From NCBI GenBank assembly GCA_008360975.2, contig CM039182.1, positions 49,674,491 through 49,738,490 of the forward strand: 64,000 nt of DNA. The letters run 5' to 3'. Within the stretch, counting starts at the first letter, position 1. Each line of letters opens with the position of its first letter. Position numbers and translations under genes: made by a program. The notes beneath the pieces are model-generated. The model saw nothing but the letters and a program-made list of their open reading frames with translations. It searched no databases and was not told where the DNA came from. This DNA comes from Lichenostomus cassidix (lineage: Eukaryota; Chordata; Aves; Passeriformes; Meliphagidae). Below, piece by piece: positions 25,098-38,712 of the stretch.

Positions 25098-28000
25098 TCA
25101 AATCATCCAAAGACAATGAGGGATTAACTTAGCAGGTTTTGTCCCACATCCAGTATTGCCTGTCTATGCAACTCTTAACTCTGTGGCAGCTGAGGAATCA
25201 ATCTGTTCTTCTGCAGGTGACATCAAACCAGACTAAGTGCATGAAACTGTTCACTTTATTAGCATCATTTAAAAAAATTCAAATGAGATTCACTGATGTT
25301 CACCTGCTTGGACTAGATTAAATATACTTTTCTGGTACATCCAGTACTGCACAAATCTGATATAAATGACTGTGAAACAGCTACAAATCTACTCTTTGCC
25401 AAGTTTCCAAAACTATGTTGCTTGATCAGAAACAGACAGCATCACTGACTACTGCAAACATAAATGATCCAAGAGGAAAAGTATAATTAAAGCTCATGTC
25501 TGTTTTTCCAGAAACATGCCAGATATTTCCTTAAAATTTTGACTGACAACATATTAAAAAGAATGAGAAGACTATTTAAAGCAACATCTTTGTAGGAAGG
25601 TGCTATGGTGTATAACTTTATTATCATGCAAGATGCCAAACAACACTTATCTTACTAGAGTATTATAACGTGATATTTTGGTTTTGGGAACTCAAATTTT
25701 TAAAAGAAATTCTCAGATTGTTGTGATGCGGTATTTTCTTAAACCCCTGTACACAGCAAGTAAGGACATTTGGTCTTTGCCCTATTCTTTCAATATAGCA
25801 TTTACTTTTGTTGTAGAGGTGATTGCAAAATAAAAACTCACTTTAGTTAGTCAGAAATGGAACAAAAACTTGCCATTGTGGGAAGAAAACATGGCAGGCA
25901 AAATCAGTATCTCATTTTTTGAGAAAGGGCAAAGGCAGAACACACACATGCATGACACATATCTTTTATTAAAAGGATCAGAATTCTTTTCCTCTGCAAT
26001 CCCTACAGCCAGCCATTCACAATGGGTTTTCTGAAAATGGAATTTCAAGACATTTCAGATGAGGCACTAGTTCTTTCTACACTACCAGTAAGATGACACA
26101 AACACCTGCACAATGAATTATGGGTGTTTCTGACACCTGACTGAACAAATCTCTGCGTCACTGAAGCATTCAAGGTAGGTGATAACAAAAGATCAATTTC
26201 TTTGGAGGAGACAATATTTTCTCCTCTATGCTACTATGCAGAATAAAAATAGAATGTAATTTATACATTTTTCTGTACAATTCCTGTCCAGTGAATTAGC
26301 AAAATCTAAGTTAAAGCCCTACACTTTTATTTATATAAATAGTAAAAAATAATTTTTTTAATTAAGGGATACAATGAATGATTCATGAAAATATGCATTT
26401 GAATATATAATGAGTAAAAATATGCTAACTTGGATGATACTTAACTGGCAGTTAATACATGGAACACTGTTAAATTAATGTCTGCTTGACAATTGTCCTA
26501 GATCCTCCATCCTTTGGTCAATACTCTTCAAGATTCATAAAGTTATTACTGTTGACACCAATTGCTAGGATTAAAATGTGAGAAGAGTTATAATGGGCTC
26601 AGACCAACCTTGAAGCAAATGAAAAGACTTGGACATGGGGCTCTAAGTGTGTTAGGGAATAAGATGATGGCTAGGAAGCTCTCTCTGATGAAACTGAGCA
26701 TTCCTTCAAACTTTTTTCAAATAAATGTTTATTTTCTTTTTGAATCCTGCATCTAACTTTCAAGTAACTTTTTACTCTACTACCTTTTTTCCACCTAACC
26801 TTATTTTTACCTCGGGTCCTTTTGGTTTTTTTTTTTCTGTAAAGTAAGGAATTTCTTTTAGTTGGAGAGAGAGATGAGAATTAAAAAGAGAAAGGTGGTG
26901 TATAATACAAGGGAGTGCCAAATTGCCAGAGCATATTTAGGAATCCTCATAAGATGACAAAGCAATCAAAGCCAAAATGAAGCAGTCCCATATCAAAAGA
27001 AACTCCATGTGTCTCATTAAATTTATGTATGGAGTATTACCACATTGAGAAACAAGGCAGATAAAACTAGAATCCAAAATGGATCTCTGCTACCTTAATG
27101 GATTCCAACATGTCATGTGTGTAGGTATATGTGCATATATATAGGAAAATATATATATGTACCCTGTACACATGCACATACAGCTATGCATGTAGATCCT
27201 TATGTGTAAGCAGGTACTTATCTTTTTAGCTTATACATATTTCTGATTTATTTTATTCCCTTTACCAGCTAACATATGGTCTATTTTAATGGAAAAGAAA
27301 TATGTTTTCTTTTGGTAATTCTGCACTGTGAAACAGCATCTGTCTGTCTTTCTGGTCTGGCAGTCCCAGTCTGACAGCACAGTGAATGGTTTTTCAGTCA
27401 CAGTGTTCGGCACGAATAACAGAAAGGTAAAACAATTTTCTGAAATCTCTTTCCACCACACCTCCACCAGCCCAGCTCAGTAGCCATCTGGAGCACTTTT
27501 GTGAAAGAGGAGAGAAATGTTTGCACTTCAAGGAGCTCATTCTAATTCCTTATTTCACAAAGCTGCCCAGAAAGAACTGAAAATCAATAAATGATAGCTC
27601 TGTAGTAACTATTATGACTTCAGTCTCCAATTACTTTTAATAGCTTTTAATAACAGGACCATCAAGGAAACACAAAAATCTCTCCAACAATTCCCAGGTC
27701 TCTGAAATGGAGGACTTGCTTTTGTGCATTGAGCCCCAGCACAATATGATTTTAATTCTGGTGCTCAGAAAAGCTCAATGCTTTGATAAATTTCTTTCAC
27801 ACATTCACTGTGTTAGCTAACACATACAGAAATCCTATAACTTAGTTGATTTAAAAGTTCACTACAAATTAAACTGCAGAAAAACATAAAATAACACGAC
27901 AATCCTACACATTGCTGAGTAGGGATGAATGCAAAGCACAAATACAAGACAGGGAACTTGCTTCTTCAGGATAAACTAGAAGAGTCAGGGGAACCATGAT

Positions 28001-31000
28001 TGAAACTTGAGTCACCAGTGCCATGAAAAAAACCAAACACCTCACACAGAGAGCTTCCAAGAGATTCAGTGATTCTGTTTTGACACTTGGATGCTTAATT
28101 ACCAACTAAAATTCAAAACCAGCAACCAGCAAAGGGAGAAAAAAAGGAAAAGGAGGCAAGAGGGAAGGAGAGGTTGACTGGACAGGGACTAGTAGATAGC
28201 AGTGAGAATAATCAGAAGTCCAGAAAATATGACGTACACAGAAAAACATATTATTTGTCAGGATTCAGGAATGAAGAAAAGACTAAGGGACACAACAACA
28301 GTTCTTGCTTGCAAAATAGACTTCTGCAAAGCCAGGAGAGCATTCTGTATTGCGTTCACCCAGTGGGCAGGCAAAGAATTAAAACTGGAGCAAGGAACAT
28401 CCAAAAGAGACCTCAGTGAGACTGCCTAATGACAAGGACAGTGAAGTCCTGGAACAGGTGACCTGGGGAGTTTCTGATGGCCCTGTGCCAGTGGTGAGTT
28501 CTATTGCTGCATCAGAGAAATACCTGTCAGGAAACAGAAAGGAGCAGCTGGCACAGGAGGTGCCAGATGAGCTCCTTAGAGGTGTCTCCAACATTACTGT
28601 TCTGTACCTTATTACCATACTGTAAGTGTGAAAGAGAGTGGAGGAAACACATAATTCATTAAACTAGTGAAATTCTTGCCTCTTTGGTTTTTTTTCTTGA
28701 TTAAAGACTTACTGACTGCTTGAGAACAGATAGAAGTATGTCAATTTGAATGACAGATGTTGAATTTTACTTACTCACAAATAAGACTTCCCAGCTGAGA
28801 TCTGCATCCAGATCTCACCACAAGGCCTTTCAGTTCAGCTGTGTTACAGAGGCTTAAAGCAGATCCAAAGCTGTCTAGTCCTGGGACTTTGTGTCCTTCT
28901 TGCAAAACTTGAGACATCTTGCCTTGTTTGTGGCTTTGCTTTCTTTGCTAAATGCCATTTTATACTAATCACTAATCTTCTTTACATTATCTACTGATGA
29001 TGGATGGGTGATCTCTGAACAAAATCAGTCACACTAAATATCAGTTTCATGACAGAGCTGCATAGGTTATGATGCCTGGTCTTTGTACTGCTTAAAATGC
29101 TGCACTGAGAAATGCAAAACTCTCTAGTCATGAGAAATCAGGTTTTCCCTAAAGTATGCCACATCAGAGCATTAAGAGCACCTATGCCATGCACTAAGCT
29201 CCTCCCTTTCACCCAAGGGTAAACTGGGGAAAAGGAGACCAAATGCAAAAGGCAATCTGGGATTTAATATGAATATCTGAGCCAATGAGGGTCATGAGTA
29301 CAACCTCTCAGCCTGTCCTCAGGCATGTTCACCATTCACCTGAGATAACATCCTCTTTCCCTGGGCCTAGCTATACAGGGCCACTCAGTGACCTCAACAC
29401 CCATCAGAGACTATTTTGTAATAGCATTCTTATTCAGCAGTGAGAATTCAAGCCTATCTGACCAATGCAACTTTCCCCCCAAAACACACCCAAACCATTA
29501 AGAATCCTATTTACAATTCAAAGAAAACACTGGCTTTATTGAGCTTTCAATAAGACACTGTTGTCAAATGTCCTTAGAAAGCAGGGAATGTGGCTGGGCA
29601 AAAGTAACTTGCCTGTATCTCTTGTTCTGTGATATGCTGCTCTTTGGACTTCCTTACTTTTATTACTTAGGACATAGTCTGAGACAAATCTAGCGTGGGT
29701 CTTAACCAAACAAAATCTACTACAGTTTTTTGTTTTGTAGCATATATTAAAATGAAATTATGTAGGCCAGAATGATGGGAGGATGTAATCAGCTGTGCCC
29801 TCAGGATAAAAAACTCTCTAAACACTCAGTGACCATGCCATAGAGAGATTATCCAGGGACTGGGTACAAGAGTAAAATCCACATTGCCTTGTCCTCAACA
29901 AAATGTTATGAAAATGAATACAGTTGTATAAAGATAACCAAAACCTAAGATAAAATCAAAGAGAAGATAAACAAATAAAGCCTTATGTGACAAGTTAAAT
30001 TATGAAGGGCCGGAGAGGAAAAATAACGGAGCAATGTCAGAAAGGGACAAAAGGTTCTAGTTGTAACAATTGACCTGTAAAAATGCTAAAAACAACCATC
30101 CAACAAACTCCAATGTTGCCAATTCTGCATGTCATAATAATGGAGGGAAATATTATATAACCCAGTTGTGGCTGCTGAATGTTTTGAAGGATGCATTTTC
30201 CTACACTGTGTGCATTGGAACTATGCATACTACTCCAGACCTCGCACTCTACTTTAAACAAGAGTTCATATTTGGGATCTGAAGGTGACACAAGGGTACT
30301 CAATATATTTTGTCCGTTCTTCATCCCTAAACCACTATGGATGAAATTCACTCCTATTTCTGAAAAGGACTATGACAAGTGTTACACTTTGCTTGTAGTC
30401 TTATACAAATGCTACTCTGGACAAGCTGCACTCAGGGGCATTGCACTGAGCTGCTGCAGAGGGGGCAATAACATTATCATGATACCTTAATTCTTCATTA
30501 TGCGTTCCTGTCCTCTCAGAGAAGGGCTGTCCAAGTAGATAAAATGCTGCTCCAAAATCAGGTACGTCCCCAAAATATTGTGCAATGCATTTATGCGTTG
30601 TGCTCCTAAGGTGGGTACAGTAGAGTCACTGAGCAGGATGACTAAATACAAAATAGCTTCAAAGACTTTAGAGTTCTTTTTGAGCAAAAGACAATTAATA
30701 CTAAAAGCATTGCTAATTGAATATGCAAATGGCTTTTGAGGAAAAAGCCTGTTCTCCAACATGGAGAATTTTATTGTTTGAAATGTCTACAGACTTTCTG
30801 TTGGTATGAAGATATTTTTTTTCCCTCTGGAATTTAGAAGAAATAAAAATTATTTGCCTCATTTATAAATATTAATGATTGAAAAGTGAGTGGATGAACT
30901 TCTCTTGTTTTAGAAAATTTAGTTAACTTTTTCACTTGTTTATTGTCTCGCTTCTTACAATATGTACAGAGTGTATTATGCTCTTTTCCCCTTTTTCAGT

Positions 31001-33129
31001 TCAGTAACTCCATCTGGTATTTTTAGTAATCAGTCCAGCATGTCAAATAAAAAAATGGACTCTTGCAATGCTTTGATCAATGGATATCTGAATATATCAA
31101 CATATATTGCACATAACTGAATTGAGTTTTGGTACTTCATGTTTCAGTAACTGCAAGGATTTTATTGTGCTGTTGTTCAACTCAGATGGATGCTGGGATG
31201 TGGGTTAAATGACCCAAATGCTGCTATACACTCACTCCAGCATTAATAGGGAAAATCTTTTAGGAGATCCAAATGTAACTCACTGCATACTCTTCTGAGA
31301 TAATTTTATGATAGAACTTCGACTTGAAGGAAGTGCTCTTGAAAAAGTGCTAATCTTCAAAGAGTGAATAATAAAATCTCTAAATACAACATATGCTGTT
31401 AGTTCTTTGCTTCATGTTTATCAAGTTTGGTTCCAAAATATTATTGTGACTACTATTGAAATTACCCTCAGGTGCAAAATATTATTACAGGGCTTCCATT
31501 TTATAAGCACAGTTGAACCTCTCTTGAACTCATTTTTCTTTGTCTGGGGCTAGTCTTTTCAAATACTAAAACTCCTTCAAATCTTTTCATCAAAGGGTTA
31601 CAAATCCTCCTCTTTTATTTTTTGTTGCAATTGCAGTAATAAGTATCATACTGTTCTTTTCACATGTGGTTTTTCTTTTCTTTTATTACACTCAGCTAGA
31701 AGTCTCACTTTTCTCTACACATTTTCTATTAGAAATGTTAGGACTACTACCTAAATCTTTGCTCTATGCAGAAAAAATGTTTCACAAATCTAGATGACTT
31801 TTAAAGGAGCATTGTATAGAAATTGTCATGTCTAGCCCGGTATAATATTCTCATTTTCAATCATTTGATTGATTTCTCTTCATTAACGCTAAATCTTTGT
31901 GACTAAATATTAAAGGCGGCTCAAGTTTCTAAGATAGCTGAGGTACTAAAACTTTTGTGAATTCCAAGCAGGAGAACAGAGATACAAACTTATGCCTGTA
32001 TGGGGAAAAAGCCCCTATACCTTCTACTGGATATAAAGTATCCTTGCTATCACTAGATGCTTATCAGGATATTAATAATATTGTGCTGTCCTCTAGATTA
32101 TTAAATTTATCACAGGAAATACAGTGAGGAGGTACACTAATAATATATGACAAAATACCATCCATTATTTTCAGTGTTCACAGAACTGTCTTTTAATTAC
32201 TACTCATCCATTATTTACTCATTCATTTGTCACTTTTTGGAAATCAGACCAAAAACCACTGACTTAAATTTTACCTGATATCTTTCCTGAATGTCATTAA
32301 GGCGACTTGGACAACATGGCACTAAACTCAGATGTAGCAGAATCAAACACACAAGAGATGTAAGGAATAGGATGCAATTTGAAAATACTTGTGTTATGTT
32401 TCAAATATAACACAAAAAGTGTTTTGTATAAGTACAAAAAAGTACTATGTACTTTTACTTGTGTTATGGACATTCTTATCCATGCCGATAAAGTGAACAA
32501 CTCTTTAAAAACCCAGAAAGATAAAAAAGACCACAATGCTTCAGGACAGTGATTATCTATACAATTAAAGGTATTAAAAAATAATATTAGAAAGAAAGCT
32601 GTTGACAAAAACCACCACAGCACATACCTACAATTCTGTAGGTTTTGCAAAGGCAACCTGCATAGTAACCACTTTGTAACTTCTTATAGGAATTAAAATG
32701 CAAGTTGATTCTCCCTACTGATAAAACTCTATTTCACCTTTGCTTATAAAACCATCTTAGACTTTCACTGATGCAACAACCTTATTTAATGGTATGTACT
32801 TTTGTCTGACATATTACAAAAGCAGAGATATCCTCCAAAATATGATTTTCTCTCCTTTTCTCACATGTGGCTCAGAAACAGGCTTTGTGTCAACCTGATA
32901 GAACAAGCTCTCAGGACTTGTCTGGGTTTGCCTGGGCCTGTGTTGGTTCTGTCTTGGTTAACAGTTGCCATTGGCCACATGGCTGATGTCCAGCCAAGCT
33001 CAGTGAATCCCATGGACAAGTGAAGGGCCAACAGACTTAGCAGTCCCTGCAAAACAAACAGTAGCCTTTTGGGTTAACTGAAGGTGGGAGAGGAAGTTGT
33101 GCAATTTTTGACCTTTATCTGTAGACTGA
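25098..33129 (-). other. CNTNAP2: CNTNAP2 intron, unique AT-rich
   Basis: No exon or clear mobile element was recognised. The 28430-28480 stretch is faintly CR1-like but too weak to call. About 27120-27185 is an alternating TA/TG-rich tract. Open frames up to about 104 codons (30037-30351, minus) look like chance. Confidence 0.55.
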
Positions 33130-34956
33130 TGTAAAACAAGTTATCATCATATGATAACTTGACAGAAGCAGACTGTGATGAGAAGACAAGTAAATGGAGT
33201 TCTAGGTGGGCTCAAGACTGATAAGGAAGAAAAGCTCACCATGAGCTTCATACTTTATCTAGAGAAGGACCTGGGATCTGATGCTCATTGTGAGTCTCTC
33301 TACTGTAGTACCAACTTGACATCCAGAGGAACACTGAGAAATCCAAAGGAAGAAATGGGAAGACAGTAGGAAGTTTTCTCAGATAATAATTTAATTATAT
33401 TTATCAACAGAGTTTTATTTTTTTGTGTTAATTTGTATTACGCTGTTAAAACATTGATTGTACGAACAACAGAGCCTGGCCTCAATGTATGAGATGTGTT
33501 CTCTTTTGCTCCCAGAGTGCAATGAATGCTCTGAGTGTAGCATCCAGCTCTTGTGCAGCGATAATTTACTGCTGTCCCCAAGGCACTGGCTCACTCCACA
33601 CTGCAAGCTGAGCTGGGGTGCACAGGCACTGTCCATTTTACACACTTCACTCTACCTGAACTGCAAAATGGTATTTTATGTAGGAAGGAAAGATGAGGCT
33701 TCTTGTGCTCATGTATGAAGCATACTCCTAATTAAGAGACTTAGCTGGAGTCCTTTGTCTGCAGCTACCTTAATTTTCTATCTCTGCCCTCCAACAACAA
33801 GACCAACAGATATCATTTGAAACCAAAGTCATTACTCATCTAAGTTTTCTACCTTCCTCACCCTGGATCAAATTTCAAACCTCTATCCCATTTTTGTTTA
33901 AATTTTCTGCTTTAGTTATAGCTGTTACAATGTCCTCCCTGGCTAAAATTATTGCTTTTATTTTAGCAGCTAGCTTCCTAGCCTGCGATCTACTGATGAA
34001 CTACTTTTCACTTTTTCTTTCCTGTCTGCACCTGGCAGACCCTTTTACTATCTTGTTTTCAAAGACTAATTTAGTTCCAACATATTCTCTTTTGATTTAA
34101 TCTTTCTTTTTCCATTCACCTCTATATTTCTCTCCCATCAAACCTTTTTACATTTATATCTTATTTTTCAAGGAAGACTATGGGATCAAACTATAACTTT
34201 TCATCTCACACTACTTTTGATGTGCTATTTAATAGCCTTGTTTCCCTTTTGAAGCCTACATGCTGATGTAGAACTTATGTTCCAAATATACTGTATACAC
34301 ATTAAATTTCCATGAGATCATTTTTGTAGGAAGAATTATTAAAAGCCTTGCTTAGTTTCAGTGTCGTCAAGCTATTCTTCTGGACATTTGATGGGGCCCA
34401 GCAGAGCAACAAGATTAGTGAATGGCAGTAGTTTTTCTCACTGTGAAAGCACCTTGTCAATTTAAACATACATAATTTATAACAAAGATTTTCTTTGCTG
34501 CTCAGGGGTAAAAACTTCATGCATCTGCTGAGTTTCAAGTCCTGTATTATCCGAATATAAATTTGAGATACATGACTGATTAGAGCTCGAGTATCAGTTT
34601 GTCTTAAACAAAGATGTTTTGTAGGTACAGCTGGTGACCAATTCTCAAATAAATGAACCACCAAATCTGCTAAACAGGCACAGTGGAAATAGTCACCTAA
34701 AATTTGCTTAAGAATCAGACAAGGTTTAAGATTTCATACTGGAATAGGTAAGGTTCCTAGGATTAGGATGCACAGATCAGACTGGAAGAGGAAATAATTT
34801 GGAAGGGAGTTTTCTGGAGGTAAGACTGAGAAAACAATCTAACTGCTAATATCCTCTGGCAGTTAAAATGGTGAATTGATTGAGGAAATTTCTGTCTTTT
34901 CATGATACGTTTTTGTTTTTGTTACACTACATGATATGATGATAACTTGTTTTACA
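33130..34956. repeat. Interval bounded by a perfect 23-bp inverted repeat
   Basis: The 23 bases at 33130-33152 (starting TGTAAAACAAGTTATC) are the exact reverse complement of 34934-34956 (ending GATAACTTGTTTTACA). The 1.78 kb between them contains no recognised repeat or coding frame. The arrangement could be the terminal inverted repeats of a decayed DNA transposon, or a small inverted duplication. No convincing target-site duplication flanks it (CTGA left, CTGG right). The left arm also carries its own short palindrome (33137-33161). Confidence 0.7.
33137..33161. repeat. Perfect palindrome, 11-bp arms, 3-nt loop
   Basis: CAAGTTATCAT, then CAT, then ATGATAACTTG. It overlaps the left arm of the long-range inverted repeat. 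Confidence 0.9.
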
Positions 34957-37102
34957 CTGGCTCAGGAAAGCAAAATTACAATCTCACTCTTCAGGGAACT
35001 GTTAGTGAGGAACTGTTTTGTGGGCAGCTATCTTATTTCTTGTTAACTGTACAGGTTTCTAGCTCCTCAGAAATTAGGGATATCATAAGTGGACCCAGGA
35101 GACAGGTAGTAGAATAAAATCAAGGGCAGGAGCACCACCTCCTACTTGATGTTGTAGTTCAAAGCCTGTAATTAAATTATTTTACTGTAAGTTTTTAAAT
35201 AAAATCTGTCTTTCCCAGGACTCAGCTTCCCAATAGCTTCTTTCTGTGCTACTTCCTCTTGCCTCCATGTTAAACAATTGTATGTTTTGAGATAGAAACC
35301 AATTGGACTTCAGTTTTTTCCCTGGGTCTGAATTGTTTTCTCCTGTAACTCAATACAGAGTCTAGAGATTTTTTTCAATTTAACAAAAGGATTTCTTTCA
35401 TGAAGGGAGAAAGTGAAAGGGAAATGAATATTTCTTTGATTACTCTTTCTCGTGTGCATTTCTAGCCAGGCAGATTCCTGAGAATCTCTTCAGAATCAAA
35501 TATTAGTGCTTAAAGTAACATACCAGGAAAATGCTAGTGTTTTCATCACATGCTAAGCTACAGAACTAGATAAACCTGTAAGATCTTACTGTGACAAGCT
35601 CAATTATGGCTGAAAAAGATGACATAAACTCTGTCTGCATGAATGCAATCCCAGCTTCTGTCCGCAGCTATCCAGGAATGGCCATGAGGCAGGGCCACAG
35701 CAGGAGTTTTTAAGCTCTCTTTTTACACACATCACTATATAACAATATGAAGCCAACATTTATGCTACTATGCTACAGATAAAACTGCCCAAACTCCCCA
35801 GGTTTTTCAGTTGTACCACAGAAATATATTGTAGGAACAGATGAAGGGACAACGGTTAAAAAGGATGATATGCAGGTATTCTTTTTAATGTGTCTACACC
35901 AAGATGAAGTTACAGACCTGTCCCAGACTTAAGAAATTTTGGTTCTTTATCAACTCTATCCCCTTGTGCTTGTCTTTAATTCACTTCTTTTGTGTGACAT
36001 CTGCTCCTGGACCTGTTTAATCCATCACTAGCAGTCTGTTAAGACAAATGTTTAGGAAGAATTCAGATTGCAATTTTGGTGCAGTTTTGCCACTCACTGC
36101 TGTCAGAGGAATACAAATTACAGTGTAGGGTAGCTCATGACTAAGGCTTGGCAGGTACACTATTCTAATATTTTCCTGACTTCCATGGAGATGCTCTCAG
36201 TTCCTACCAGCCCTATAAGCAGATGGTTAATTGTTACAAAGCTGCACACTGTTAATTTTGAAACTTGCATATGCTGCCATTTTCAGGGTAACATATGGCT
36301 TAAAGGAATCACAGAACATTTATAATAATGCAAGGACAGGAACAGCAAAAAAATCCCAACATCTTAAAATATGCTGGGCTATTGTGAGTCACATTTCTGC
36401 TTTTGTGGCACAGCTTTTCAAAGATGATGAAGCAGAACAAACCTTTCTAGTGAATGAACATGGTCCCATAAGCTACTGTGAGATGCTGCTGAATATTTAA
36501 AGAGCTGGCATTCTCCTAACTAGGAATTTTCATATTGTCTTTTGTGAGAAATGAGCCACCAATACGCAAATTCTCATTCCTTCCTTTAAGACCCATTGGT
36601 TTTCTTTTGTTTCATTTTCTTTTGTTTTAAATACTGTACAGTCTGCCTTTTAAAAATATCCAGTACTATATTTTAACATCCCAAAGCAGATCAATATAAG
36701 ACTTTTTTTCAGTCATGCTAATAGCACGTTAAAAAAAATATTTACAGATAATTTTTGCAAATAATTTCTGATGCTGCACCTTCAAGAATTAAATACTGTT
36801 TTTCCTATTTCTGTTGAGTTTTTTACTAATTAAATACAAATTGATAGAGTGTCTTGATAAACCCACTGGTTAAAAGTCATGTTGAATCAACATTTACAAT
36901 TCTTCAAGTCATAATAATAATCTCAGATTTTATTTATGTCTCAGCTTAATGTTTCACTCTTCCAGTTTCATTCTAATTTCTCACAAATGTAACAACTCAT
37001 GGAGGCAATTCAGTGCCAAAGTCTTTCAGTAACAGTAAAAATTCTCATCTTCGGTTTTCCAAGAATCATTCAGTGCTGTAGTTTTAAGTTCTAAATTTAG
37101 CA
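34957..37102 (-). other. CNTNAP2: Unique CNTNAP2 intron
   Basis: AT-rich sequence with no recognised exon, repeat or RNA gene up to the second solo LTR. Confidence 0.55.
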
Positions 37103-37108
37103 CAGAAA
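37103..37108. repeat. Target-site duplication CAGAAA (pair with 37380-37385)
   Basis: Perfect 6-bp direct repeat that sets the LTR ends. Confidence 0.92.
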
Positions 37109-37379
37109 TGTCACTGCCGAGCCGCTAGCAGAGTAAAAAGGACCAGGTTCTCAATGGCATAAAAAAGTGTCTTTTATTATTTAATTCCAATTTATATAGA
37201 CTTTTGAAAGGTCACCCAGATTGGTCAGTCTGAAACCTCCCCCTGAGCCAATTGGCCAGGCCTGAACTGTCCAAATCTCGAGACACTGTTTTTAATAACA
37301 TCCAAACTTTATCTTTGTTTATAAAACACAGGAAAAAGAAAGAAGAGAGTTCCCATGGGAAAGGTCTGTGCTAGCCACA
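37109..37379 (-). mobile_element. Solo LTR, endogenous retrovirus, ERVK-type (copy 2)
   Basis: A 271-bp TG...CA element from TGTCACTGCCGAG to GCTAGCCACA, flanked by a perfect 6-bp duplication CAGAAA (37103-37108 and 37380-37385). Minus-strand reading gives CCAAT boxes (CTGGCCAATTGG; GACTGACCAATCTGGG), a TATA box (CTATATAAATTGG) and an AATAAAAGA polyadenylation signal. By eye it is about three-quarters identical to 11299-11560, with shared blocks such as CACCCAGATTGGTCAGTC and AATAACATCCAAACTTTATC. No proviral interior remains. It is in the sense direction of CNTNAP2. Confidence 0.92.
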
Positions 37380-38676
37380 CAGAAACATGTACTTTGCTGT
37401 ATTTATTTTACAGCTGAATGTGAATACTTTCTAAGAAAGTTAAAACTAATGGCAAATGGCACTAGAAAATTATTGAATTCAAATAAAAAAATAGATAGTC
37501 TCAAATAAGTTTATTCCATACAGGACTCAGATAAAATTTTATCATAATATAAGAGAAGTAGTATAGAAATTGAGTTTTGAAGTGTTTCTATTTGCTCCTC
37601 TATTTGACGCTGAGCTTAGCCTATTAGCAAGAGATGCTCATGACCTCCTAAATACAAAGTGAGTTATATCAAACGGTTTTCTTTTCATGTAATTAAAACA
37701 TCCCACATGGGAGGTTATGATGATGAACTGCACGTTTTGCATCGTTATTTTCTTTGTCAGATCCTGTAGCTATATTATTCCATGTTACAGCCTGCCTATA
37801 CACACAGTAACAATGTTTACCTATATTTATTTTAGGACTTGAGCTTTCAAAAGGGTATTTCCCCTCAGTTAATAGTAACATAACCAGCCTCATTAAGAGC
37901 ATATTTTTGAGCTTCCCAAAATTATATGGAACTTTGTTGTTTGCTGATTATAATAAAACATAACGATCCCCCTAGCAGGAAAAAGAAGCACTCCCAGGTG
38001 TGTGGTTTCAGGTATAAAGAGATATTTATATCTTTGAAGAATAAAACAAACAGGAAAGAAATGGTATTTGACTTCCAAAGAGAAGTATTTGTTTTATAAA
38101 ACATATACAAAGAGACCAAATTACCGGACCTTGTCCACACTTGCAAAGGACATAGCAGGTGTTCATTCTTTTTCTTTTAGAACCAAATCACTCTCTTTTT
38201 AAAATGCACAGCTTGGAAAAATACAAAAGAAGATAAATTTGCAATTGAGAGTTGGTTTTGGAAGACCTCCACTGGAGAGATGGGTTAAAAGGAGAACAAA
38301 GAAGAAAAAATTGAATGAAACAAAATATTCATGTATGTTTGTAATAATTGTTAAAAGTATGCAAAAGTAGTAAAAAACAAGAGAAATGTTTCAACCTTAG
38401 TCAGAAAGCTTGAAATGTCAACAGAGATACAGCTTGCAACGCTTAGAAAAGATACAGCTGTGTGATGAAGTAGCTGGCTTGTGTTTTTTCTCATGGGATG
38501 GGTGATGACATCTATTCCTGGGTCCTTGGATCCCAAAGTATTCATTAGGAACGTGATGGAAATCTTCCTTGAATGATGAATGTTAAAGATCTGCTCTTGA
38601 TGCATCATTAATCTTTCTAGGCATAGAAATCAGTCTACTGTCACAATCCCTTCACTATGACAGATAAAATGAGGGT

Positions 38677-38712
38677 GGTTTTTTTTGTTTGTTTTTTTGT
38701 TTTGTTTTTTTG
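38677..38712. repeat. T-rich low-complexity tract
   Basis: Runs of 5-8 T separated by single G residues. It could be a simple repeat or a decayed poly(A) read on the other strand, but no retroelement body adjoins it. Confidence 0.8.

Noticed and set aside
28430..28480. Weak resemblance to CR1 (CTGGAACAGGTGACCTGGGG)
   Set aside because: Similarity covers only about 45 bases and flanks do not continue the CR1 alignment.
34302..34664. 120-codon minus-strand open frame in CNTNAP2 orientation
   Set aside because: It does not match any part of Caspr2 or another protein that I can recall.
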